In this document: piece after piece, positions 6,597 to 13,216 of the stretch
How the letters are laid out: each line of letters opens with the position of its first letter
Numbering within the stretch: position 1 is the first letter of the stretch
Assembly: GCA_018711415.1 (NCBI GenBank)
Contig: DVIJ01000079.1
Coordinates: 1-14,013 of the forward strand
From: Scatomorpha merdavium
GTDB taxonomy: Bacteria; Bacillota; Clostridia; Oscillospirales; Oscillospiraceae
Length of the DNA stretch: 14,013 nucleotides
Reading direction: 5' to 3'
Position numbers and translations under genes: made by a program
The notes under the pieces: model-generated
What the model was told of the DNA's origin: nothing
The model's database searches: none
Seen by the model: the letters and a program-made list of their open reading frames with translations, nothing else

Positions 6597-7869
6597 TGCT
6601 TTCCGCCTCCCTTTCCGAGCAGAGGAGCCCCATGTATATCCACGCTATCGGCGCCACCAGGCAGAGCCCCAGGCCGAAGAGACTCTGCACCAGATAGCAG
6701 AGCAGGCCAGCACCCAGGGCCGGGTCAGCGCAGCGCAGCCAGCGCCGCAGCGACAGGACCGCCAGCGCACAGTAGGCCGCAAAGCCCGGTATGCCCAGGT
6801 TCACGAGGTAGCCAAGTGGCTCGCAGTGCGCATTGTCCGCGTGCGTGGACAGGGTCGCGCCCGTCTCCGGCACGAAACGCGAAAATTCCACCGTAGAACG
6901 CAGTCCGAAGCTGTCCGGCCCGCCGCCCAACAGCGGCCGCTCCGCAAAAAGCCGCAGCGCCTCGCGCCATATCGCCACACGGCTCGAACCGAAGCCGTCC
7001 TGCGCCCTGCCGTGCAGTATCTCAGACAGTTCCCACAACATCCCATTTCCCGGCGGCGCGAAGTACACCAGCGCCAGGCCCGCGAGGCAGGCCGCGGCCT
7101 CCGCCGCCAGCAGTATACGGGCCGCACGTCGGCGGCCAGTTTGGTTAACATAATATGGTGCAGTCACGAGAGCGCAGCCCAGGCAGCCCACCAGGCCGGA
7201 GAGGGCCTCGATGTAGAAGAGCAGGCCCAGGCAGGCCGCGGCGACAAGAAGCAGCAGCGCCGCCCGGACGGGCCGCGAGCGCAGCGCGGAGACCGTCAGC
7301 AGCGGTATCACCAGGCAGAACCAGGCCGCAAGGACATTCGTATTCCCCATCGTACCCAGGAACTCGCCCGTATACCTCGTCCCGGCGTCATAAAAGTCCA
7401 GGCCCTCCGGGAATAGTCCCAGGACGTTCACCCGGCAGAGCTGGAGTATGCAGACGACGGCGCAAAGCCCGGCAGCGAGGGCGGATAAGTTTACATAACG
7501 TTCCTTAAATTCGCCCCAGCGCGAGACGCCGAGGGCGATGCCGCCATAGAGCAGGAGCGTCACTAGCCCGTCGCAGCGGTTGGAGCCCAGGATGGAATAC
7601 TGGATGTTTTCAGAAAACAGCGCCGAGAGGCAGGCCGCCGCCATGAAGGCGAGCGCGGCTAGCCGGAAGCCCCGCGGACGCGAGGGCTTGCAGCGGAAAA
7701 AGAGCGCGCAGGCCAGAAGCGCCGCCAGCCAGAACCCCGTTAGCAGGGCGAAGAAGAGGAACTTCGGCCTGGTGATGCCCGTATAGCCGACCGTCCCGGT
7801 CCATAGCGGGAAAATCAGCAGCATTATGCAGATATATTTGTCCGTCAGCCAGCGTGCGTACTTATCCAT
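6586..7869 (-). CDS. O-antigen ligase / Wzy-like polysaccharide polymerase family membrane protein
   Basis: This 427-residue polytopic membrane protein has about 10-12 hydrophobic segments. It carries the Wzy_C/WaaL region: TMGNTNVLAAW (about 173-183), GSSRVAIWREALRLF (294-308), RPLLGGGPDSFG (311-322), and the periplasmic-loop motif THADNAHCEPLGYLVNLGIP (from about 342). Family members polymerise or transfer lipid-linked glycans to surface acceptors. In a Gram-positive cell this suggests a capsule, teichoic-acid-like glycan or glycoprotein rather than lipopolysaccharide. An in-frame GTG two codons upstream (7875) is possible, but the ATG at 7869 coincides with the predicted transcript start, and no Shine-Dalgarno is placed for either. 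The neighbouring acyltransferase fits surface-glycan work. Confidence 0.82.
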   Translation of the reverse strand: MDKYARWLTDKYICIMLLIFPLWTGTVGYTGITRPKFLFFALLTGFWLAALLACALFFRCKPSRPRGFRLAALAFMAAACLSALFSENIQYSILGSNRCDGLVTLLLYGGIALGVSRWGEFKERYVNLSALAAGLCAVVCILQLCRVNVLGLFPEGLDFYDAGTRYTGEFLGTMGNTNVLAAWFCLVIPLLTVSALRSRPVRAALLLLVAAACLGLLFYIEALSGLVGCLGCALVTAPYYVNQTGRRRAARILLAAEAAACLAGLALVYFAPPGNGMLWELSEILHGRAQDGFGSSRVAIWREALRLFAERPLLGGGPDSFGLRSTVEFSRFVPETGATLSTHADNAHCEPLGYLVNLGIPGFAAYCALAVLSLRRWLRCADPALGAGLLCYLVQSLFGLGLCLVAPIAWIYMGLLCSEREAESNAG

Positions 7870-7875
7870 GAGCAC

Positions 7876-7904
7876 ATTTTAGCACAGCGGCCTCTTGCGC
7901 GCAA
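7876..7904 (-). promoter_or_regulatory. Extended -10 promoter for the ligase-acyltransferase-fchA-folD operon
   Basis: On the minus strand TTGCGC (7904-7899) lies 17 bases from TAAAAT (7881-7876). TG plus one base precedes the -10, an extended -10 element. Seven bases beyond the -10 lies the A of the ATG at 7869, so the message is predicted to be leaderless. The -35 is weak (3 of 6) but the extended -10 compensates. The -35 is one half of the palindrome TTGCGCGCAA shared with the tatD promoter. Confidence 0.55.
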
Positions 7905-7923
7905 CGGCGGCTTGGTTTATTAT
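7895..7923 (+). promoter_or_regulatory. Predicted promoter of tatD, sharing its -35 with the divergent operon
   Basis: TTGCGC (7895-7900) lies 17 bases from TATTAT (7918-7923; 5 of 6 consensus). The expected start is near 7930, leaving a leader of about 12 bases that consists almost entirely of the GAGGTGA ribosome site. The palindrome TTGCGCGCAA (7895-7904) supplies this -35 and that of the opposite promoter, so the two promoters cannot easily be occupied together. Confidence 0.5.
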
Positions 7924-7941
7924 CTTTGCAGAGGTGAGAGC

Positions 7942-8703
7942 ATGTATTTCGACACTCACGCCCACTACGACAGCGGGCATTTCGACGCGGACAGGGACGC
8001 GCTGCTGGCCTCGATGCCCGGGCTCGGCGTGGACTGTATCATAGACCCGGGCTGCGACGGCGAGTCCAGCCGCGCGGCGCTGGCGCTGGCGGAAAAATAT
8101 CCCTTCGTCTACGCCGCCGTGGGCTGGCAGCCCGAGGAGTGGGAAAGCTGGGACTGCGGGAGCGAGGCCCTGGTCCGGGAGCTCGCTCGGCACCCCAAGT
8201 GCGTGGCCATAGGCGAGATAGGGCTGGACTATTACTGGGACAAGGAGCACAAGGAAATACAGTACGAGATGTTCGTGACCCAGCTGGAGCTGGCGCTGGA
8301 GCTTGGCAAGCCCGTCATCATCCATGACCGCGAGGCGCACGAGGACTGCCTGCGGATAACGGGCCGCTATCCGGGGCTGCGCGGGGTGTTCCACTGCTTT
8401 TCCGGCAGCGTGGAGATGGCGCGGGAGCTGGTGAAGCGCGGCTGGTACCTGGGCTTCGACGGGCCTGTGACCTATAAGAACGCCAGGAAGGCGCTGGAGG
8501 TCCTGGACTTCTGCCCGGCGGAGCGCATACTCGTCGAGACGGACAGCCCCTATCTCACGCCCGTCCCCTTCCGAGGCAAGCGGAACGACTCCGGCAAGCT
8601 GCGCTATATCGTGGAGAAGTTAGCCGAGATAAAGGGCCTTTCCCCGGAGGAGATGGCCCGGATAAGCTCAGAAAACGCGCGCCGGCTCTTCGGCCTGAAC
8701 TGA
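7942..8703 (+). CDS. tatD: TatD-family metal-dependent hydrolase
   Basis: This 253-residue TIM-barrel metalloenzyme belongs to the TatD DNase family, whose members show 3'-5' exonuclease or DNA-repair-linked nuclease activity. The metal ligands are all present: DTHAH (H6, H8), GEIGLDYYW (E92), IIHDREAH (H128), HCFSG (H151) and VETDSPYL (D201). Length is standard. I chose ATG 7942 because GAGGTGA is at ideal spacing and the domain begins immediately; a more upstream in-frame ATG would precede the predicted transcript start. It is a single-gene unit, divergent from the polysaccharide/C1 operon, and ends at a hairpin shared with the convergent cooT-like gene. The exact physiological substrate in this family is uncertain. 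Confidence 0.93.
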   Translation: MYFDTHAHYDSGHFDADRDALLASMPGLGVDCIIDPGCDGESSRAALALAEKYPFVYAAVGWQPEEWESWDCGSEALVRELARHPKCVAIGEIGLDYYWDKEHKEIQYEMFVTQLELALELGKPVIIHDREAHEDCLRITGRYPGLRGVFHCFSGSVEMARELVKRGWYLGFDGPVTYKNARKALEVLDFCPAERILVETDSPYLTPVPFRGKRNDSGKLRYIVEKLAEIKGLSPEEMARISSENARRLFGLN

Positions 8704-8740
8704 AAAAACGCCGCGGAAAATGATTCCGCGGCGTTCTTTC
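8703..8740. terminator. Bidirectional intrinsic terminator between tatD and the cooT-like gene
   Basis: A perfect 12-bp stem (AACGCCGCGGAA at 8707-8718 with TTCCGCGGCGTT at 8724-8735) closes a 5-base loop. The A-run at 8703-8708 gives a U-tract for the minus-strand transcript. On the plus strand it is followed by a less perfect CTTTCATT. The two converging genes end on either side of it. Confidence 0.88.
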
Positions 8741-8930
8741 ATTGCTTTGCCTCTATCAGGATGACGTTTCGAGTGAGGTCCACGCTCTTGAGCGTGCCGG
8801 CGACGGTCTTGCGAGCGCCGAGCATATCCGTGAGAGTGACGCCCTTTTCGTCCACGCTGATGCCGGAGACGTAGCTCATGAGCGGACGGCGCTCGCCGTC
8901 CACGAGTTCAAATGCGTCCGACAGGCACAT
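8739..8930 (-). CDS. cooT: CooT-family nickel-binding protein
   Basis: This 63-residue protein starts MCLSDAFELVDGERRPLM and continues ISVDEKGVTLTDMLGARKT, then GTLKSVDLTRNVILIE. The size, the invariant Met-Cys start and the all-beta pattern match CooT-like proteins, small homodimers that bind one nickel through the Cys2 thiolates. In Rhodospirillum rubrum CooT works with CooC and CooJ in maturing nickel carbon monoxide dehydrogenase. Here it follows a His-rich gene by two bases and has its own GGGGG ribosome site. A CooC-type ATPase is divergent about 0.5 kb away, but no CODH is in view. The family call rests on size, Cys2 and pattern, with no search run. Confidence 0.78.
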   Translation of the reverse strand: MCLSDAFELVDGERRPLMSYVSGISVDEKGVTLTDMLGARKTVAGTLKSVDLTRNVILIEAKQ

Positions 8931-8932
8931 GA

Positions 8933-9265
8933 CTATTCCCCCTTTACCAGCCGGAGGGCTTCCTCCAGCCTGTCATTGCAGTGGCCGAAGTAGTGCACGG
9001 CCTCCGAGACGAGCTTGGCCGCCTCTGGCTTGCCCTGGTGTTCCAGGGCGTGAGCCACACCGTGCAGCTCCTCCGCGTGGCTGCGGTTGTGCTCGAGCAT
9101 ATAGCTCATGAGCGCCAGGGTCTGTTCCGGCGTGAGCTCGGGCGTATCGCCGTGTTCGTGGTGGTGCCCGCAGACGTGCTCGTGCGCATGTTCGTGTGCG
9201 TGTTCGCCGCAGCAGCCGGCGTGACCGTGCCCGCCCTCGTGCAGCAGAAGTTTTGTAAATATCAT
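8933..9265 (-). CDS. His-rich putative nickel/zinc-binding protein
   Basis: I do not recognise a named family. The 110-residue protein has 12 His and 3 Cys between residues 9 and 38, mostly as His-x-His repeats (for example HAHEHAHEHVCGHHHEH), followed by a helical, charged domain (about 42-110) with more spaced His. It has no signal peptide, so it is probably a cytosolic metal buffer or chaperone. It precedes the CooT-like gene in one transcript, which recalls the CooJ/CooT pairing: CooJ also carries a His-rich metal-binding tail, though at its C-terminus, whereas here it is N-terminal. Nickel is favoured by context and zinc is possible. The ATG has GAGGG upstream and a good promoter at 9313-9341. 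Confidence 0.75.
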   Translation of the reverse strand: MIFTKLLLHEGGHGHAGCCGEHAHEHAHEHVCGHHHEHGDTPELTPEQTLALMSYMLEHNRSHAEELHGVAHALEHQGKPEAAKLVSEAVHYFGHCNDRLEEALRLVKGE

Positions 9266-9312
9266 CTTGCGCCCTCGCTTTCCGCTTGTTTACCGGCCCT
9301 TTGGCCGCTTAA

Positions 9313-9341
9313 ATCATAGCACAGGCATACGAGACATTCAA
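9313..9341 (-). promoter_or_regulatory. Predicted promoter of the His-rich/cooT unit
   Basis: On the minus strand TTGAAT (9341-9336) lies 17 bases from TATGAT (9318-9313), with TGC just before the -10 (extended -10). Matches to consensus are 4 of 6 and 5 of 6. The expected start is near 9306, with a leader of about 40 bases. Confidence 0.65.
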
Positions 9342-9367
9342 CAAAAAAATATGGTGTTGTATAGTTT

Positions 9368-9396
9368 TTGTCTTGTAAAATGACTCAATGTATGCT
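9368..9396 (+). promoter_or_regulatory. Candidate promoter of the cooC-dehydratase operon
   Basis: TTGTCT (9368-9373) lies 17 bases from TATGCT (9391-9396), each matching 4 of 6 consensus bases. The expected start is near 9403 with a leader of about 47 bases. The region is AT-rich compared with its surroundings. A weaker alternative is TTGTCA at 9403-9408 with TAACAA, but its start would fall in the ribosome site. Confidence 0.4.
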
Positions 9397-9408
9397 AACT
9401 TATTGTCA
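9381..9408. repeat. Imperfect inverted repeat in the cooC promoter region
   Basis: TGACtCAAT (9381-9389) and ATTGTCA (9402-9408) are inverted copies with one extra base in the left arm, spaced by 12 bases. They overlap the candidate -10 and start of the cooC operon, where a repressor could act. No regulator is visible in the window. Confidence 0.3.
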
Positions 9409-9449
9409 AGCGTTCGTTGCTCTTTAACAAATACGAGAGGGGGTAGTTG

Positions 9450-10217
9450 ATGGGCGAAGGACAGGCCAGGATAATAGCCCTGGCGGGCAAAGGCGGCGTG
9501 GGGAAGACGTCGCTCGCGGCCGCCATCGTGCGCGTCCTCACAGAGGAGCGGCCGGGCTCCAGGGTCCTGGCAATAGACGCCGACCCGGCAGTCGGACTTT
9601 CAACGGCGCTGGGAGTGAAGGTCACATCGTCCCTGGACGACATTCGCCGTGCGGTCATAAAAAGCGCGGAGGACGGCAGGCCCAGGGAGGCTATCGAACT
9701 GCTCAACGAGTCCCGGTTCAGGATCTTCGACACCATGGTCGAGACAAACGGCTTTTCGTTCCTTGCGATAGGCCGGCCTGAGAACGAGGGCTGCTATTGC
9801 AGCGTGAATGCATATCTGAAGGAGGTCGTCAGTATGCTGGCGGGCGACTTCGACTACGTTGTGATAGACGGCGAGGCCGGGATAGAGCAGATACAGCGCC
9901 GCGTCATGGAAAAGGTAACGCACCTCATCCTCATTTCGGACCAGAGCCGGAAGGGGACGCACGTTGCGGAGACCATCAAGGAAGTCGCGGACGAGCTCGT
10001 GATGTACGAACACATCGGCGCCATAATAAACCGGGTCACGAACCCGGAGCTCAACCGGTATATCGAGATCCCCGGCGTGGAGATACTCGCCTTCATCGAG
10101 GCGGACGAGAGCCACGCCGCAAACGACATCCAGGGGAAGAGCGTATTCGAGCTTCCCGCTGGGTCCAAGGTCCTCTACGGAGTGAGGGAAGCGCTCCGAA
10201 GAATAGAGATTTTATAA
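9450..10217 (+). CDS. cooC: CooC-type P-loop ATPase (nickel/metal-insertion factor)
   Basis: This 255-residue MinD/ParA-like ATPase has the deviant Walker A GKGGVGKTS (14-21, preceded by G13), the switch DADPAVGL (43-50), the CooC-specific Cys-x-Cys in GCYCSVN (C115, C117), and DYVVIDGEAGIEQIQRRV (135-152). CooC dimers bridge nickel at the Cys-x-Cys and use ATP to insert nickel into the CODH active cluster. Here the gene heads an operon of 2-hydroxyacyl-CoA-dehydratase-type proteins instead of CODH, so its client may be a different Fe-S protein. The ATG at 9450 has AGAGGGGG upstream; a TTG one codon earlier is possible. The stop is 15 bases before the next gene. ATPase subfamily confidence is high; nickel as cargo is inferred. 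Confidence 0.85.
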   Translation: MGEGQARIIALAGKGGVGKTSLAAAIVRVLTEERPGSRVLAIDADPAVGLSTALGVKVTSSLDDIRRAVIKSAEDGRPREAIELLNESRFRIFDTMVETNGFSFLAIGRPENEGCYCSVNAYLKEVVSMLAGDFDYVVIDGEAGIEQIQRRVMEKVTHLILISDQSRKGTHVAETIKEVADELVMYEHIGAIINRVTNPELNRYIEIPGVEILAFIEADESHAANDIQGKSVFELPAGSKVLYGVREALRRIEIL

Positions 10218-10232
10218 GAGAGGTGTAAACAT

Positions 10233-11429
10233 TTGAAAGATCTTAAGCATCTGATCTACTTTGAGAACCTGCTGGATGATGCGCACAACGAGCTCATACG
10301 CAAGGCCAAGGAAGAAGGTCAGCTCGCTCTGGGCTTCACCTGCTACCACATGCCGGAAGTGCTTCTCAACGTGGACAACTGCTTCTCGGTCAGGATGCGC
10401 GCTCCTAATACGGGCAGCATCGACGTGGCCTCCTATTACATGTCCAACTACACATGTGAGTACTGCCGCGCCCTGGTCGAGAGGGCGATCGAAGGCGGCT
10501 ACAACTTCCTGGACGGCATCTGCGGCGTGGACGCCTGCGCCCAGATGAACCGCTGCATGGAAAATATCGAACTGCTCAAGTGCATCGATAAGCCGAACTT
10601 CTTCGTCACCCACGCGGACATCCCCTATAAATACACCGATTATACCCTCAAGCACTACGTCACCCAGATGCAGAACCGCGTCCTGAACGTCATGCACGAA
10701 AAGCTCGGCGTGGACATCTCGGACGCCGCCCTGCGTGAGGCTGTCGAAAGGCACAACGAGATCTGCCGCATCATCACGGAGATAAGCGAGCTCCGCAAGC
10801 TCCAGAATCCGCCCGTGACCGGCTACGAGTTCCACATCATCAACATGGTGAGTTTCTGCTGCCCGCAAAAGCTGATACTCCCCTACCTCAAAGAGACCCT
10901 CGAGGAGATAAAGTCCCGCGAGCCCGACGCAAAGCCCTGGTACCGCTGCCGTGTGGGCATAGTCGGCTCCGAGATAGACGACCCCAACCTCACCCGTATG
11001 CTCGAGGATGCAGGCGCGTTCATAGCGTTCGACCGCTTCTGCTTCGGCGTGTTCCCGGGCCGCGAGGTCATTGAGCTGAACGACGAGGAGCCCGCTCTCG
11101 TTCAGATCTGCCGGCACTACCTCATCACCAGCGAGTGTCCGCGCTTCATGTCGGATGAGAAGATCCTCCAGCGCCGCGAGACCGCCGACAGGCTCGCCCG
11201 TGAGTTCGACGCGGACGGCATCATCTACGAGAACGTCAAGTTCTGCGACTTCTGGGGCTTCGAGCGCGCGCTGGCGAGCCACATCCAGTACGAGGACTAC
11301 GGCCACCCGGTGCTGACGATTGACCGGCCCTACAACGCCAAAACTTCCGGGCAGCTCCGCACCCGCTTCCAGGCCTTTGTGGAGTCCCTGGAGATAAAGC
11401 GCATCCAGCAGGGCAAGGAGGTCAAATAA
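10233..11429 (+). CDS. 2-hydroxyacyl-CoA dehydratase/benzoyl-CoA reductase family subunit, Cys-rich (small subunit)
   Basis: This 398-residue protein belongs to the HGD-D/BcrB-BcrC family, whose members carry [4Fe-4S] or double-cubane clusters and receive electrons from an ATP-hydrolysing activator. Family marks are GFTCYHMPEVLL (C37), YTCEYCRALVERAIEGG (C75, C78), GICGVDACAQMNRC (C97, C102, C108), RFCFGV (C270), KFCDFWGFE (C338) and the C-terminal SGQLRTRFQAF (372-382). It has 16 cysteines, more than a single [4Fe-4S] cluster needs, so a double-cubane-type cluster is possible. The start is TTG with AGAGGTG seven bases upstream. It is followed after one base by the large subunit. No acyl-CoA metabolism genes are visible, so a dehydratase function is not established and no gene symbol is given. 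Confidence 0.85.
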   Translation: MKDLKHLIYFENLLDDAHNELIRKAKEEGQLALGFTCYHMPEVLLNVDNCFSVRMRAPNTGSIDVASYYMSNYTCEYCRALVERAIEGGYNFLDGICGVDACAQMNRCMENIELLKCIDKPNFFVTHADIPYKYTDYTLKHYVTQMQNRVLNVMHEKLGVDISDAALREAVERHNEICRIITEISELRKLQNPPVTGYEFHIINMVSFCCPQKLILPYLKETLEEIKSREPDAKPWYRCRVGIVGSEIDDPNLTRMLEDAGAFIAFDRFCFGVFPGREVIELNDEEPALVQICRHYLITSECPRFMSDEKILQRRETADRLAREFDADGIIYENVKFCDFWGFERALASHIQYEDYGHPVLTIDRPYNAKTSGQLRTRFQAFVESLEIKRIQQGKEVK

Positions 11430-11430
11430 G

Positions 11431-13170
11431 ATGCTTAAAACCAACCTCGAATGGATAAAGAAAAACGTCCCGTCCGACCTCAAGATCTGGAAGGAAATGA
11501 TCTCCGAGATCGACTGGAAGGACGTCAAGAAAAAGCAGCTGAACAAGATGCGCATGGACAAAGAGCGCATCCAGAGCGAGTGGAAGGACTTCGTCGCGCT
11601 CTCCCCCGCTGAGAAGTGGGACAGGTTCATAAACGGCGAGCGCCAGCTCGGCCGGCTCTACCAGAAGGGCGCCATAGCGTTCACTAGGCGTGAGTGGAAG
11701 GGCCTCGAGTCCACCGCGCGCGACTTCCAGAACTGGCTCATCCTCTGGGCCGACATGATCAAGATGGTCATGCGCGACCCGATGAGCATAGCGCTGGGCC
11801 TGTTTGAGTACCGCTGGTTCAGCTCCTACCTCGCGTCCGTCGCGTTCTTCGACCGCAACACGCTGGGCTACCGCGGCAGGGCCGTCACGATGAACCGCCT
11901 GCTGCTGGCAGACGTCTACCGCTACGTCGAGAACGTCATCGCCACGCTGCTCATGGCCGACCGTCGCATCGGCGGCAACGACAAGATAAACGACAAGCTC
12001 ATGCTCTTCGACGAGATGACCATGGCCCAGATGATGGCCGGTTTCCCGGGACTCATCGGCATCCCCTACCAGCTCATCCCGATGTTCCTCGTCTCCGAGC
12101 TCGACCAGCTCATCTGCATCCCGTATATCGACGCCGTCGAGAGCTACGGCCTGCCCTCCGATACCTGCCCCGTGCCGACGAGCGAATGCGGCTGCGCCAT
12201 CCTCGACGCCCTGCCGCACTGCGGCCTCGGCTTCATCTCCACCTCCACCCCCTGCGACGGCTCCGATATGGCCACCAGCTACCAGGACCGCCGCTTCAAG
12301 CTCCCGACCTTCCCGCTCACGCTGCCCGTCCGCTACGACGACGAGGATACCGTCGAGTGCGGCGCGCAGGATATGTGGCACTGCATCAAGTGGGTCGAGG
12401 AGATCACCGGTGAGAAGTGGGATTGGGAGCACTACTTCACCGTCATCCGTCGCTTCAACGAGCAGACCAAGATGGAGATGGAGAAGTGGGAGATGAACTC
12501 CACCCCGTACCCGCAGCTCATCGGCCCCTGCTACGAGCTCTTCCGCAAGTGGAACTACGAGATGGACGGCGGCCTGGAGCCCAGCGTCATGAAGACCTTC
12601 TACAAAGTCCGCAAGCTGATGTTCCAGTCCTACGAGGAGAAGTGCAACCCCTACCGCCACCCGATGAAGTACCGCGCGGTGGTCTGGAGCTGCCCGGCCC
12701 ACTACTACGCCAACTTCTCGAACTGGCTGGCCAACGCCTGGGGCATCGGCGTCCTGGTCGAGATGGAGAGCCTCAACTTCACCAAGGAGCTCAACACCAC
12801 CGACAAGGAAGAGGCCATCCGCGACCTCGCCAGGCTCTACGAGCGCATGGTCATGCGCAAGCACACCAACGGCGGCTATGTCCACGTCCTGGACGAGCTG
12901 TGGAAGGTCTGCGAGCAGTTCAACGCCAACTTCATCATCATGTACCAGCATGTCTGCTGTAAGACCATGGCGGGCCTGCAGGGCCTGTTCGACGAGCAGG
13001 CGCGTGAGCGCGGCCTGCACCTCATCTGGGTCGAGCACGACCTCATGGACCCGCGTACCGTCTCCCGCCGCGACATGCGCGCCAAGGTCACGAACTATAT
13101 GCGCGCCATCATTCAGGCGGAGCCTACGGACGAGAGCCTCATCGAGTTCGAGGACGACATCACCTGGTAA
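11431..13170 (+). CDS. 2-hydroxyacyl-CoA dehydratase family subunit, N-terminally extended (large subunit)
   Basis: This 579-residue protein is the partner subunit of the HGD-D family. The core region holds TCPVPTSECGCAIL (C246, C253, C255), STPCDGSDM (C275), VVWSCPAHYYAN (C421) and MYQHVCCKTMAG (C509, C510), 14 Cys in all. The Cys motifs line up with those of the small subunit at an offset of about 170 residues, so the first 170-200 residues are an added Trp- and charge-rich helical region (for example EWIKKNVPSDLKIWKEM). The position corresponding to the first Cys of the small subunit appears to be AGFPGLIGIP, without Cys. The start is ATG with a perfect AAGGAGG. Codon choice is strongly biased, with Ile almost always ATC in the second half, suggesting high expression. 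The substrate is unknown. Confidence 0.82.
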   Translation: MLKTNLEWIKKNVPSDLKIWKEMISEIDWKDVKKKQLNKMRMDKERIQSEWKDFVALSPAEKWDRFINGERQLGRLYQKGAIAFTRREWKGLESTARDFQNWLILWADMIKMVMRDPMSIALGLFEYRWFSSYLASVAFFDRNTLGYRGRAVTMNRLLLADVYRYVENVIATLLMADRRIGGNDKINDKLMLFDEMTMAQMMAGFPGLIGIPYQLIPMFLVSELDQLICIPYIDAVESYGLPSDTCPVPTSECGCAILDALPHCGLGFISTSTPCDGSDMATSYQDRRFKLPTFPLTLPVRYDDEDTVECGAQDMWHCIKWVEEITGEKWDWEHYFTVIRRFNEQTKMEMEKWEMNSTPYPQLIGPCYELFRKWNYEMDGGLEPSVMKTFYKVRKLMFQSYEEKCNPYRHPMKYRAVVWSCPAHYYANFSNWLANAWGIGVLVEMESLNFTKELNTTDKEEAIRDLARLYERMVMRKHTNGGYVHVLDELWKVCEQFNANFIIMYQHVCCKTMAGLQGLFDEQARERGLHLIWVEHDLMDPRTVSRRDMRAKVTNYMRAIIQAEPTDESLIEFEDDITW

Positions 13171-13216
13171 ATCTCTTTTGTTCCAATAAAAAGATTATTA
13201 GGAGGAAGAATATATA
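13171..13216 (+). other. Short AT-rich spacer with weak hairpin before the activator gene
   Basis: The spacer holds a small AT-rich inverted repeat (AATCT-c-TTTT at 13171-13180 against AAAAAGATT), which is too weak to be called a terminator, and then AGGAGG eleven bases before the activator ATG. It may lower readthrough so that the activator is made in smaller amounts than the two subunits; that is inference. Confidence 0.35.

Noticed and set aside
9165..9225. Short direct DNA repeat in the His-rich gene that could be a repeat array
   Set aside because: It simply encodes the His-x-His repeats of the protein; unit length and phase follow the codons and there are no spacers as in CRISPR.
10212..13038. 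Very long open frames on the minus strand opposite the dehydratase subunits (472 and 538 codons)
   Set aside because: They are mirror frames created by strong codon bias and high GC at third positions. Their translations are low-complexity Val/Leu/Asp/His-rich without family motifs, and the plus-strand genes have clear Cys motifs and ribosome sites.
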